Part shown: positions 10,526 to 22,689 of the stretch, piece after piece
How positions within the stretch are numbered: the stretch's first letter is position 1
Layout of the letters: each line of letters starts with the position of its first letter
NCBI RefSeq assembly: GCF_028502605.1
Contig: NC_079234.1
Location: 2,666,001 to 2,730,000 of the forward strand
Origin: Trichoderma breve
Lineage: Eukaryota; Ascomycota; Sordariomycetes; Hypocreales; Hypocreaceae
Direction: 5' to 3'
DNA length: 64,000 bases
Position numbers and translations under genes: made by a program
Notes under the pieces: generated by a model
Databases searched by the model: none
What the model was told of the DNA's origin: nothing
What the model saw: the letters and a program-made list of their open reading frames with translations, nothing else

Positions 10526-12134
10526 ATGTCAACCGGGCCTGCGAATAGCTGGCTGCGCGCTCAGCGCAAGAGCGACCTGGTGGAATTGGCGGACCAAGTC
10601 GGCTTCAAGAAGTATGTGTTTTTGACGTTCTTTTTCTTCTTCGCTCTCGATGATCTTATCGCGACGCAATTTATTTTTCCTGCAGCGTTATGCCGCATTG
10701 CTCTCCCTTGCGTCATTGATTTGTTCTGTTTTCTGTTCTTTTCCCTCTATCCTTCTCATTGTGTGCACTTGCCGCCTTTCGTGGGCGGTGGCGCGCCGCG
10801 CGCATTTCATTGCTGCGGCAGGCGCGGACGGAGAGAAGCCGCGATTCCCAAGATCACGCTCAATCTTCCTTTTGCCATTTCTCTCTCCCTCTCTCTTTTC
10901 ATCCTCATCTTCTTTATTTCACTTCGTTCTGTTCGATTCCACCGCTGCCCGCTCCTCTCTGGCGCGTCGGCGCATTGCCCACCTCGCATTCTGTGCTCCA
11001 ACAAACAAAACAAAACAAAAACCAGGCTAACTTGCGCTCGCCCCGGCAACTAGCTACGATGGTCTCAAAAAGACGGAGCTCGAGTCCGCTCTCGACGACT
11101 TCATTGCGGGGAACAGCGGCCGCCTCTCCTCCCGATCTGAGTTGTCTGGCTACTTCGCCAGCCGGACCAAGGCGCTGGGCTCTCCCGTCAAGCGCGAGTC
11201 CAAGGAGCCCAAGGAATCCAAAGAGCCCAAGGAGTCCAAGGAGCCCATCAAGGAGGAGCTGGAGAAGGGCCTCAAGGCCGCCAAGCGGAGGGTCACCAAG
11301 ACTGCCGAGGACCTGATTTCTGCGTACGTATTCTCGCCAATGTTCTATGCCTCTCAAATCTAAGAGGCATTGCGTCCCAAGGTGTTTTCTCGTTTGTCTG
11401 ACCCACTCTCTAGAGATAGCGAAGATGTCCGCGCCGCCTCAACTGCCCTCATCCAGACTCCCGCTCGCAGCTTGTCCCGCGTCGCCGCGCGCATTCCTCT
11501 TCCCGCCACGCCGGCCGACGTCGCCCAAGCCGTCGACCGCTCCACCCTGGCCGTGCGCCGCCATGTCTCGTCCCTTTACCAAGACAGCGGCATTGGCGAG
11601 GCTTCCAATGCCACCCGCGAGACTCTCAGCAATGTGAACAGCATTCTCCTCGTTGTCTCTGCTTTCGAACTTTGGTATATCCGACCGGAGATCCTGGCTA
11701 ACCGCTATGCCTTTACTATCCCTGCTCTTGGCTTCCTCGGCACTTCCGACTACCCCGTCTACTTGCCTGACATGTTCCTCCTGCTCACTGCGAGCTTCTG
11801 GTCTCCTGCTCTGACCTGGGCCTTCACCAGCTTCATCCTGCCCAGCCTGCTTGGTTATTTCTTCAATCTTAGCGCCACCAACACCTCCAGCGGACCCAAG
11901 ACTCGCTCTCGCGCTCAGGCTCCCGAGACTGTTGTCGATCCCTTGACCTTCAGCATCGTCAAGGCGCTCGTTTCGTTTGTTGTTTATGGCCAGGGCGTCA
12001 CTTTCGGTGGCCTCCTTTCCGAAGCAGCCATCGAACGGCTCAATGAAGCTGTCTACGGAGGCTACAAGGGCATGCTGACCGGAACTGCCATTACTGGCTT
12101 GCTTAGCATTTATGATGCGGTGCTGAAGAAATAA
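10526..12134 (+). CDS. Multi-pass membrane protein with N-terminal SAP/HeH-like helical motif
   Basis: Conserved-looking fungal protein of about 358 residues; I do not recognise a named homologue. Proposed exons are 10526-10611, 11054-11323 and 11414-12134. After splicing, residues 14-47 read KSDLVELADQVGFKNYDG.. and LKKTELESALDDFI, the helix-extended loop-helix pattern of SAP/HeH domains. Next comes a lysine/glutamate-rich linker with SKEPKE repeats (about residues 77-92), then, after residue 190, several hydrophobic segments: ILLVVSAFELWYI, a long one around YLPDMFLLLTASFW..FILPSLLGYFF, SIVKALVSFVVYGQGV and GMLTGTAITGLLSIYDAVL. A SAP/HeH motif with membrane spans recalls inner nuclear membrane Heh/LEM proteins, but the order and size differ, so that is only a suggestion. 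The first intron is unusually long (442 nt, GTATGT donor, AACTAG acceptor). Confidence 0.8.
11199..11247 (+). repeat. SKEPKE codon repeat within the SAP/HeH-like gene
   Basis: An approximately 18-base period encodes SKEPKE about 2.7 times in the charged linker between the N-terminal motif and the membrane segments. It is a low-complexity, probably disordered spacer. Confidence 0.75.
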
Positions 12135-13483
12135 TCGAGCAAAGAGAGATTTTGTTGTTGTTGCGGAATGAGAACTTCCGAAACTTAACCAATACCTTCC
12201 TCTTATTCTCATCCGCATTACAAACTTGCTATGACTGCCACTACAACTACAGTTTAATGTGGCAAAGGAAACGGAGGGAAAGCGGCGTTTAGGTGTCGAT
12301 GGCGTCAAAGCGCGGCTCTCCATTGTCGTCTTTTTCTCTCGTCTTGACTGTTCTTGGTTCCGATTTTGCGTTGATTTTCTTCGATACCATGCCCTTTTTT
12401 CGGTCTTGAAATATTACCAGTTCGAAATGCTCATAAGCATAATTGGGTATGAAGGGGGCCTTTTTGTCTCTTGGGTGAGATGAAGGCTGCCTCTTTGCCG
12501 TCTTCTTTTATCGGGTTTGGTTCCTTATCTTATGTTTTTCTCACGTCTTCTTGGAGGAAGGATATCTCGCAGCTCTAGAGATTATGTGTTCATCGGGTAG
12601 CACCATCTTTCAGGGTTGCTGAGGGTCGATGCATATCTCTCTCAGGAGTAGAGGGAATGAATCGGCATCTAATATTCATCATTCGGAAGGGGCAATTCAA
12701 ACAACAAGTGTTCAGTTTGCTCGTCTAGCGCTCTCGTCGCGGCGTATTTAACGGGGTTTGAAAATTGCGTTGGGTGCAGAGAAGGTGCAATCAAATATCG
12801 TGGGGTTTTTGCAAGGGAGACGGGAAAGTTTTGGGGGATCTCATTTTATGCTTTGGGTCGGTTTGGCAGCTTTTATGCTGATGGGAAGGAAATAGGATTA
12901 GTACGGCGAGAGATGAGCTAGGCTATGAGTGAAATGAATTGCTTTTTTTTATAAAAAAAAAACCCCCCCGGAGAGGATGCTGTGAAGAGGCTGTTCGGAT
13001 GTCATGTGCCCATCTATATCAAAGTACTAGGTAGTAACTTTACGTGTTGTGTTTCTAGCAAGTACTAACACATCAGGAGGAGGCGTGATTGTACCATATC
13101 ATATTCAAAATTGCTATAATACCCTTATGTTCTATGACTCCCAAATGTTTGTACATGATTGAATCCCTTCATGTCGGCTAAATTTCATACTTCTAATTCC
13201 TCAGCCACACCACTTTGTCGAGGCGATTTTCTAGAGAAGCCAACTTTGATCCATCTCCTTCTCGCGGTGAAAAAAGAAAACCCTCGACTTTTTCGGGTCA
13301 TAATTATTGTCCAAAGACATATCTATGTATATATATATAAAGAGAGACAGACACCCCCCAAGTATAAAAAAAGAAAGAAAAAGAAAAGAAGCAAAAACGC
13401 CGTTCCTGTATGCATCCGTTGGTTCGAAAATGAGCGCGCCAAAGACCTCTTTTTGTTGACCCATTTCATCATGGGACTCTCTC
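12135..13483. other. Convergent 3' intergenic region
   Basis: Lies between the ends of two converging genes. It contains T-rich 3' UTR sequence and a T8/A10/C7 homopolymer cluster at 12943-12969 whose T and A runs can pair. No gene is supported. Confidence 0.6.
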
Positions 13484-16070
13484 TCATAATTTCTTCTCAT
13501 CAGGGGCTTCAAACTTGATTGGGTGCACGAGGAAGCTCCTCAGACACATGCGCCCGCTGCTCTCCTCGCTCTCCTCTGCTCGTTTTCCACCGAGGATTTT
13601 GCCTCCGCCTTTGCGGTGGCCATCTTTCCCTCTGGTGTCCCGCTGAGCGTATCCCAGCCATCGCCGCCAGAGAAGCCCAGCGAATTCGCTGTTGAAATAC
13701 CACGTTGCGCCTTTGTGGTTGTGCTCATTGCGCAGATCGAATGGGCTTCCCACGGCCGAGGTCGAGTGGTCGCGCCCGCCGTTGAAGACCTTGTCGACTG
13801 CACTGCCTAGAGGATCCCACGCACGATCTAGGTATACCGGGTGAGGCGCATATACGGCTTTGAAGCCGTGGTGAAACGCCACACTTGGAGGGAACATTTC
13901 AGAGAACATGGTGTGGTGGTGGCGCCACACCTCTTCGTGCATCGCCAGCAAAAGACGACGGCTCAGTCGAGATGCCGTAATGATGGCGCATCGTCTTGGC
14001 GGAGTCTTGCCATAGGCCGTCGCATCGTTTGCGAACACCCAGGCAGAGCCATGCACGTCGAAAATCGGGTTCAGGGTGATGAGATCCGCTGCCTCGCCGA
14101 CACCGCACTCGGGGCTGTCTGGATCGTCGACACATGATTTAGGCATGGCGGACTCTCCCTGCTGCTCGAAGCGTAGCTGCTTTCCTTCGTCAAATTTAAC
14201 GGGGCCAAAGACACCAGGCTTGCCAGAGTCTTTTGTATATTGCTCGACGGCTTCTGTGAAATTCTCCCAGGTGCCGTGATGCGACGGGATGTAGTAGCGC
14301 TCGTTTCGTTCCCATAGCAGTTTACGCGGCTGCTTGTCCGCCCAGCTGCCCAGGCGATCAAATAGTTCGTACCAGTTGCCCAAATACCGCATATCCATCT
14401 CCCAGTTCCAGAAATGCTCATACTCTGGGTGTTGCAGCGCAAACACTTGAAGGGGCAGATGAGCACTGCGGAATACACCGTGAACGCCCCTCATGGCGGG
14501 GTTGTTGATGGGAGGCTTGCCGATGGGGTCTTCGAATTTGCCGGGATAGAAGAGTTCCATTTGTGCTTCGCTCCACAGCGTCACCAGGCCGTGGAACTCG
14601 GGGGGTACATTGGAGTCGAGCAGCTGCTGGACCGATACGTCGTCGGACCAAATTGGCAAGTTGTTGTCCTTTACGTGCAGCAGAAAGTGGACGTGGTACT
14701 CTCCCCCAGATTTGAGAACCAGCTCGTTGATCATAGCCCGGAAATTCAGCACCACCAATTGCGTCCACGGAAAGCCGGTGTACAAGCGGATGACGATAGC
14801 GATCCGACCCTTCTTACCGTCAACGAGTTTGAGCTTGTCGGTGTCCGGGTCCGGCTCTGCGAATCGGTGTTTGTTGGCGGTAGCACATCGGTCCTGCACC
14901 TCGGCCCAGTCAATTTGGCCGTAGTTGATTTGACCAGTCTTTTCCCAGACAACTTCGCTGCCTGAGCTTTCTGTATCAACTCCAACGTCCGAACCGCCAT
15001 CAACCAATTTGTAACCTAAGCCATAGGGCCCATAACGGCCAAATCGATCAAAGCATACATCATCCCGAATGCCAAAAATGGAGTGGGAACCAATGGACGG
15101 GTCGGGCATGTATTGCGGGACTCCCTCGTAAGCGTATAGACTGGGGGCCGGAATGGTATTGTTCTTATCAAGGTAGCAAACCTCGGCGTTCGAGTCGGGA
15201 GAGTAAGGATTGTATAGCTTAGGTGTCGGGACATCTTGGTTCAGAGGAGGCTCGCCGAGAGGAGCTTGGTGAGCAGGGTTGGGATATTCGGGAGTGTGCT
15301 CAGATTTGGCCACCAGAGCCTTCAGACCATGAAAGTAGCCATTCAAACTAGAAGAAAGGCCATGTCAGCAGCCTGAACTTGGAGTATGCAAAATCAGTGA
15401 CTTACGGTGGGAATTTGAGCCAGGGCATCTTTTTCAGGTCCTCGTCCCATTTCTTTTGTGCCTCTGCGTCCTCTTCGGCGCTCAGTTCATCTTTGTCGTC
15501 GACAGGTACCTGCTTCTGCTGGCCGTCTTTCCCTTTGTCTTGTTCCGTTGTCTTCTCGCCGTCCTTGTTGCCACCCTCTTCGGGTTTCTTCTCTTCGTCT
15601 GCTGGTTTCTTGTCCTGACTAGATTCTGTCTTTTCTCCCTCTTTCTTCTCCTCGGGTTTCGCATCACCCTTTTCCTTGGCCTCCTTTTCCTTGGCCTCCT
15701 TCTCCTTGGCCTCCTTCTCTTTATCCACAATCACCAAGACAGGACCGCCATCCTCGTTACCGATTATTGTAGGTTGCGCCGGAGCAGCCTTCCCTGTTGA
15801 GGGTGTTGTGCTAGGTTGTGTGAATCGCGAACCCGCATCCGCCACAATGCCATCGCCGGTTTTGAATAGGGCAAACGACACGATGATCATGCTGATGACG
15901 GTCCATATCAGGATTCTCCGATATAAACCCCGTCCAAAGACTGACTGTCCCCGAGCTGCTTTCTTCTCCAAGAGGCTTTCCGCATACGGCAGTAATGGGT
16001 CATTTCGATTCGTTGAGGCATCAGAGCTGGAGCGGCTGCTGAAGCTCAGAAGGGAAGCCGTGCGCTCCAT
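13484..16070 (-). CDS. DUF3405 family type II membrane protein (putative glycosyltransferase-like)
   Basis: Two exons, 16070-15406 and 15347-13484, joined over an intron with GTAAGT donor and TTCTAG acceptor (about 842 residues). Residues 53-69 (ILIWTVISMIIVSFALF) form a single membrane anchor after a short basic cytosolic tail, the topology of Golgi type II enzymes. A long charged stem (about 115-200) contains KEKEA repeats. The rest matches the fungal DUF3405 family as I recall it: an Asp-rich N-part, then IAIVIRLYTGFPWTQL, HFLLHVKD, the acidic motif WNWEMDMRYLGNWYELFDRL, and a C-terminal WYFNSEFAGLLWRRWLG. DUF3405 proteins are widespread in filamentous fungi and lack a firmly established activity; a glycosyltransferase role is inference from topology and acidic motifs. 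Start chosen at the first ATG of the open frame, before the basic tail. Confidence 0.9.
15664..15723 (-). repeat. KEKEA repeat encoding the stem of the DUF3405 protein
   Basis: A 15-base period encodes KEKEA several times (read on the minus strand, ending in KEKG) in the lumenal stem. The repeats are nearly identical at DNA level (SSC TTG GCC TCC TTS on the plus strand), so copy number could vary between strains. Confidence 0.8.
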
Positions 16071-19000
16071 GGCGGCTGGAGCGTGGCAGGGTGACGAACA
16101 CCCTCGACTGTGGATTTCGTGGGCGGCGCAATCGCGAGGAAGATGTTATTGCCGTTGGCCTCGTGCTTCGGCTTGCTCTTTTCTTCTTCCCACAGGAGAG
16201 TAATTGGATTGTCGCAATGAATGAGAAGCAAAATTGACTTTTTTTGGAAATGCGAGGCGAAGCTGAGTAAAGTGCCCCTCCTGTAAGAAAATGGTGGCGA
16301 TTACCTTTGTCTCGGTTGAAATGGAAGCAAGAGGGCGAGATATGGAAGAGAAGAAATCGGTGGAGAGCCGGCAAGCGAAGAGAAAAGTAACCTGGATATT
16401 ATGAATGGGGGAAATGAGGCCGGAATAAGACAGATAAGAGAGGGGAGGGCTTTGTGCAAGAAACAAGGCGCAACAATGCCCAGAGTTTGGGTTGAGAGTT
16501 TATGTTGTAATAACCATAAACCTTGTACAGGAGCCTACAAGGTAGTTAGAACAACGACGTCCAAGGGTCCCCCAAAAGGGACACGCCAAGTGGGAACTGA
16601 CAGGAGCCTCTGGACTCAGCTGGGCAGCCCATGCGCGCGCAAAAGAGAGATCGACAGGCAGCGGATGAGGCAAGGGCAGGTAGATAACTGGCAAAGAGAA
16701 CTCTTTGAAATCCTTTGAACAGTTGAGTTGAGACTTCAGGGCGATGGATGCGCTGCGCAGAACTTTTTTTGCTGGGCCGCTAGCGATTAGGCCTACTGTA
16801 CGCAGTCGAGTCCACTAAATCTCAGGTACCCAAACACTAAAAGGCTGAACACTAAACTGCAGGTGCTGTGATCAATGGATGAACCCAGCCAGTGGAGGCT
16901 TCCAATCTTCTCTCTTTCATTGCTCTCCAGTTTCATCACCCACAAGCACTGACAGCGCAAACCCTATTTTGGGATCAGACACACATCTTTTGATCCTTGC
17001 ATTCACAGAAACTAAATCCGGGCAATCCTCCCTACTGGCGAATCGCTGCGTGAGTGCGTATGTGAGACGATGGAGCTGCAGCCATGATACGACGAGCCGC
17101 ATCCCCCCATACAGACGCGCGCATCCGCACAGACAGACAGACGCACACACACTCGCTCTCGCTCTTTGTCTCTCTCAGCATCAACGACATGGAGGCAGCT
17201 GTACCTACTCGTGCTAATGCTCACCACATGAGCGACTACTGGGAATAATCCAATGTATGCAAGTGCCGCTAGCAGTATTACGGAGCAAGACCACGCCTCG
17301 CCTACAACCGCCTCCCGGGGCCTTTACAAGGCTTGATTCGCCTTATCAGCCGGGCCCCGTCCAACGGTGAATGAACTGAAACCCCCAGCAAGACAGCCGC
17401 TTGGGAATGGATCAGCCACAGGTCATGGCCCTTGCGAGTTGTTGTTATACCGCCAAGTTGCTCTTTGAAGGACCGAATAAAGAAGCTGTACAAAAGAGAG
17501 TTCAAGAGTTCAACCACCGTGGTGCTGTTCTCACACGGCAAAAGGGCACGACGCAAGCAGCGCCAAGGGCCGTGATAGCCTCCATCACAGCGGCATGGCG
17601 CATTTCTTCGAAGCCACCCAACTTAGGACTCACTAGCCCATCCCAATAACCTCATTAGCGCTGTTTACCTGTCTTGGGCCAATCAGCGCTGCACGAGCCT
17701 CAGCCGGAATCCCGTACGGCTGCCCCGACTGTGCCGCCCAAGGAATCCCTGTGCTGCGACTGTGAGCTTCGATTGTTGGCATTTGGGCCTGTTGATCGAC
17801 CATTGCGTCATCTTGATGCCGGAGGAGACGTCTACTGTAACAGCCAAGACGACGGACGAACAAAGAGAGCCATTCGGGATTACGCCAAGCGATTTGAGCT
17901 GTCGTCTGCGAGAGTTACTCTGGGGGGAGATTCAACTCTGCTGAGCAAGTCCATTGCTCTTACGCCGAGCTCATGGTCGGGAAGATCGGCCTTTTTCGCA
18001 GCTAATGGTGGAATCTCCTCTGTCGCTAGAAGAGAAAAAAAAAAAGGCAGCAGACGCAGTGGCGTGGGCCCTTGCCGTCCAACCATCCCGCCGAACAACA
18101 TGAAACACGCGTCGACGACAGGGGTAGAATAGGGCGGTGCACACTCTCGAGGCTCCCGAAATCCGGTTTCGTTTCGTCGTGGCCTATCAATCACCAGATA
18201 GGCTGGGCTGGGCTTGCGTGATATCACCATCGAATGGAGGATCTTGAAGTCCAACACACACGCGCACATCTTCCATCCCAAATTCCTGCTCAACGGCTTT
18301 GTGATACTTAACTGTCCTAGGGGTTCAAAGTATCGGTTCAGCCGTGAGCTTCTCCTTTTCCAGGGCCGGGGTTCACAATATTTCATCAAAATATTACCGA
18401 GCAGCAGAATTACCATTCCACTATTGACTTGTGGTGGAGCTCCGATGTCCATTGTCATCTCGTTCGCTCAAGCCCCGTGGAGGGATTCTTGGCCTAAGTC
18501 ATAAAAGTGGCCCGTCTGCAGCATAGGGTGACAAGAATCGGCCGCCAAGACTCGACTACGGATTGAATACCCGTCCAGCAATCTGCCAACGGTCGCCAGT
18601 TGTCTTTGCTAGGCCCCCTTCCAAGCTTCCAAGCCAGCCTAGACGTGAGGCTTCTTTGATGCTGCTCAGACAAGGCAGCTAAGGCCGCACACCACCATGT
18701 ATGTCTTGGACACAATGGGATGGTCGCAACCAACTCAACCGCTGCCGAGTACGACTCGCTACATCTGTCGCCGATATCTGAGACACCCACATGCCAAGGC
18801 CCGGCGCGCACCAGACAAGTAAGACATCTCATATGAGGTGGGATTAATGACAAAAGGAAGAAGGCGCTTGCTCAGGTTAAAAATAGACCTGCACTCGGGG
18901 AATTTACGGAGCAACATGCAAAATGCTCCTCGTCAGATATACGAGGTGTGCTTTGAGCTTATTGTACGGAGTACACGAAGCGTGTAAACTCTGTATCCTG

Positions 19001-19414
19001 CATGGAGTGGAGGCTCTGCTACCAGTGTAGTATTCCGTATACGCAGCAACAACGACGATACTCAAACCTACAAACCATGACAGGTCGCAACACCTGTGCT
19101 GTATGATTGATGCAAAGGTGGCATCAGGAAGCAAAAGTCTTGTCTCTCTTGGTTTGAGTGAATCACCTTTACAATGCGAGACAACTGATTTTTTGATCAA
19201 AATCATTCGTGAATTCTATTCGTTGTCATGACTATATAGCCTATTTTTCAGCCTCGAGGGTATCACCACTCTCTGTATTACACGCGAGCATCGTATCTCA
19301 GCTCGCCTCATCGCACTGCCCCCTACGTCGGGAATAAATGTTGCTGTATACTTACACTCATCGCTCATTCATCAATATCTAAAAGATCCATGCTCTAATC
19401 GCCATCATATCTCA
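16071..19414. other. 3.3-kb gene-free region
   Basis: Contains the promoter of the DUF3405 gene at the left, then DNA with no supported gene. Short tandem CA/GACA and CTCT repeats sit near 17128-17180. Open frames exist (for example 192 codons on the minus strand at 17880-18458) but show no domain, signal peptide or coding-like composition. A TACGGAGTAC motif occurs at 18965-18974. The right end holds the MFS transporter 3' UTR. Confidence 0.6.
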
Positions 19415-21264
19415 TCAAACAGTCTCTTTTGGCTTCTCACCATCGATGACCTTCTCCTCTTGTTGTTGACTGTCGTCCACGTCTGTCACTTCGTCGGACT
19501 CATCATTGACTGGGCCTTTCTTTTTAGCATCGATGTTTTCTCTCCATTCTTTGCCCCATCGAATGGTGGCCAAGACTCCGATAGTCGAGAGAATCACCAA
19601 ACCAGTGGATATGGTCTCAAACCAGCCAACACCAATGCCCTCCACGGCTGGAAGGACTACGGCTGTCGCCACGCATCCTGCCAGGTACCTAACAAAGTAA
19701 TTTGCTGCCGTCACCTCTGCACCGCGTCCGGGCATCACATCCAAGCAGTACGTATTGAGAGAAGGGAAACAAAAGAGCTGGCCGACGCCTTGCAGGAAGA
19801 GCATGATAACCGGAACTGGAATGCCACCCACAGCCCTGTCAACCGCCCATCCGTATACTAGGATACAGCTTGGCATGAGAATTGCCATGAACGGAACTGC
19901 GGACCGTAGACGATCTTCTGGGATACGTACGCCGTTGCGTTTCTTGATCCATAGCTTTACCGTTCTGTCTGCCCATCTTCCCCCGAAGAATGTCCCCAAG
20001 AGGTAGCCGCTGCCAGGGGCTAGATAGAAGAGTCCCGACACCAACGGCGATTCCAAGTGAAAACGCGGGTTCAATACGTACGGAATCGGCGTGAGCAAGC
20101 TGTACATGTTCCACACGAGTGCTGAGCTGGCAAATGCCACCAACACCTGGTTCCAGTATCTGAACAGGCGCATCACTCGAATTGGGTTCGTCATGTGAAG
20201 TATGGCTATGACCTTTTCTTTCTTAGAACGGTCTTGCAAGTCGTCAATTGCTTTGCGATGGATGGTTTCTGGCACAAGGAAAAAGACGCCCAGAGCACCA
20301 GTGCCAGCCAATGCCGTCTGAAGCCAGAATATGGACCTCCATGACGTGTAAGTCACCAGGATGCCGCCTATACAGGGGCCAACGGCAGGGCCGATTAGTG
20401 TTCCAGACATGAACCACCCAAGAGCTGTTGCTCGCTCCGTAGGACGATATATGTCGCTAACAAACGCAAGTTAGCTATCGTCAGTCATCACCGCAGATAC
20501 TGATATACTGGTTAACTTACCCAATGCAGGCTGCTCCCAGCAAAATAAAGGCTGTTCCTTCAAAAGCAGAGAGGGCTCTGAAGATGAAGAAGGACGCCAG
20601 ATTCGGAGCAAGAGCAGTAGCTATGCTCAGCAAGAAAAACAACACCGTGGTTAATTGTGTCATCTATATAATATCAGCACATGAACTACGCTATCCCCGT
20701 CGTTCCTTGAAGAACGATGAGATACGAGACTAGGAGACCGCCCCTTCCATCCAAAGGGAAATAAGAAATAGCCAAACTTACTGGTCTCCTGCCAAACACC
20801 TGGCTCATGGGCCCCCATACCACCGGTGATATACCCATCAGCGCCATATACGCGGCATTGCTCACGTTGATGATGGACCCAGTTGTGTGATATGTCTCTG
20901 CCACCTGGGGGACAGCAGCCAGGACGCTCGTGCTTGACAGCGGCGCCAGAAAAGCGCAAAACGAAAGGATGGTCACAATGACATGCTTGCGGTGTGGCGA
21001 CACGCGGTCGTATATTTCATCTCCTGCTTCTTCGTGTGGTCCAGAATTAGACGGCGGTGTCGGCGGCCGTATTGAAGATGGCCCTAATACGTCTGGACCA
21101 GACACATGAGATGGTGATCGATAAACGATGTCCAATGGCCTTGTAGGTTCGGTTATCCTCTCGAAGGGTGCCTTGTAAGCCAATGGCGGCTGTGGCAGCT
21201 CGGAGATGCCGTTGCTCTCGGGAGGGGTTGCCGGTATAGGATGTTTCTCTTCGGTGGACGCCAT
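19415..21264 (-). CDS. MFS transporter, DHA1 drug:H+ antiporter-like
   Basis: Major facilitator of about 555 residues with an expected 12 membrane helices in the plasma or an organelle membrane. Exons are 21264-20782, 20663-20521 and 20456-19415. A roughly 90-residue cytosolic N-terminus rich in proline precedes helix 1 (VIVTILSFCAFLAPLSSTSV). The loop 2-3 motif appears as MSQVFGRRP, and helix 5 as SGTLIGPAVGPCIGG, the motif C typical of antiporters. The segment GDIYRPTERATALGWF bridging exons 2 and 3 is typical of the DHA1 branch. The C-terminal tail is acidic and glutamine-rich. Introns have GTAAGT donors and TATAG/GTTAG acceptors. Possible substrates include drugs, polyamines or secondary metabolites; the sequence does not decide. 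No metabolite cluster lies beside it. Confidence 0.93.
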
Positions 21265-22689
21265 GGTTGTGGATCAGGGTGTATTCGATTCACAATGATA
21301 CCTCCCCTCTATCGAGAAACCAAAGAAAAGTCTTTTAGCACATCAAAGCAAAGAGGCAGCGTGCAAAAACATCACAGGCTGCCATCAGAGCGCAAAGAAG
21401 TTTTTAAGTAAAAGTCGTTGATTTTGCACCTAAACAAAAACAAATAAATTCTTCATACAACAAGGCAGAATTTTCATCACAGAATGGAAATATCATATCT
21501 CGATATACGAAATCCAGACTAAGAAACCGAACTTTCAACCATTGGGAAACGGGGGGGCAATGGCCAGAATATATCAATTCACACTCACGATATTTCGTGC
21601 AGAGAATCTAGTAACCGAAGCAAGAAGCCTATATGCGGCTTCTCCACCAAAAAATCCCAGCCCGCTTCCGGTCATCGTTATCGGACGAAGCTCCCCCGGG
21701 AAGCGGAGCCGCGCCCGGGCTATGGAACAGAAGCCTCGGCAGAAGAGCGTACCTTTTGCAAGCCTTGACATCGAAAGCCGCCATCGGCCCGCCTTTAGGC
21801 CCCCTCGAGGAAAGCCTTCGATGTGACACCCCTTTTCTGGTGCAGCGGCCGATGATAAACATGCAAGTTATGTACAGTCATTTTGCTGCGAGAATCGGAT
21901 TGCGGTGGAAGATCGTAATGGTTACTTGATCGATATCTAATGGGCTGTCCTCCGGCAACGGCCGTGCTATACCCGGCCGTGCTTCGGCGCTCTATGGGGG
22001 CCGAATGGGTTTTCGACGGAAGCTATCATTTAACAGGTCAAAAGCTCACATTGTTGTGGCATCGGAGCAAGATAGAAATGCAAGGGGCTATCTTCAGGAT
22101 CTGGTGATTTTCGTAAAAGCTGCGGGAACTAATGCAAGACGAAATCTTTTCCTATCAACAAAGTGGTTCCATTCACGATAACAGAAAGCTCCAACAATCC
22201 AATTGCAATGCAGAACAAACAGCCGTTATGTTGTGCCGTAACATCGGCCAAGATCCGTTGGTTAATCTCCTTTTACATGCATTGCCGTATCTCTCTACAT
22301 ATCTCATATCTTACACGCCGGGAACACTAGTAGAACTCCCATCACCGCATTGGCCACTTGAATGAAACAACAAATCACCAGTCTCTTTACACTATCAAAG
22401 TGTCTAGTATACATCTAAACCTCTTCTTGAACCATTGTTTTATGCAAAAACTCCATACTCCAACGCATGCATTGTCTTGTACATCAGAAACTCCCGTAGA
22501 CCATCTCTCGTCGTGATGTAAATATATAACAGTACCAACAAACCGCAGTGCAATGCAATGTTGAAAACAATCGAAAATGCTTCAAAGCTTCCCTCGATAT
22601 AAGAATACAAAAGCCTACCCTCTGTTTTTGGAGTATCCAGGTATTATGAGATTGGTTGAAGCGAGACGCAAAAGGTGAGATTCGCCCCA
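21265..22689. other. Intergenic region upstream of the MFS gene and downstream of CDT1
   Basis: Promoter of the MFS transporter at the left and the 3' flank of CDT1 at the right. It includes two copies of CGGCCGTGCT 15 bases apart at 21959-21983. No gene supported. Confidence 0.6.
21959..21983. promoter_or_regulatory. Paired CGGCCGTGCT direct repeat, possible zinc-cluster factor site
   Basis: CGGCCGTGCT occurs at 21959-21968 and again at 21974-21983, about 700 bases upstream of the MFS transporter ATG at 21264 (gene on the minus strand). CGG/CCG half-sites are bound by Zn2Cys6 factors, which often regulate transporter genes. Assigning a function is inference. Confidence 0.3.

Noticed and set aside
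17880..18458. 192-codon ATG-initiated frame on the minus strand in the 16-19 kb gap
   Set aside because: No domain, signal peptide or membrane segment, composition looks random, no splice-linked neighbours, and overlapping frames of similar length exist.
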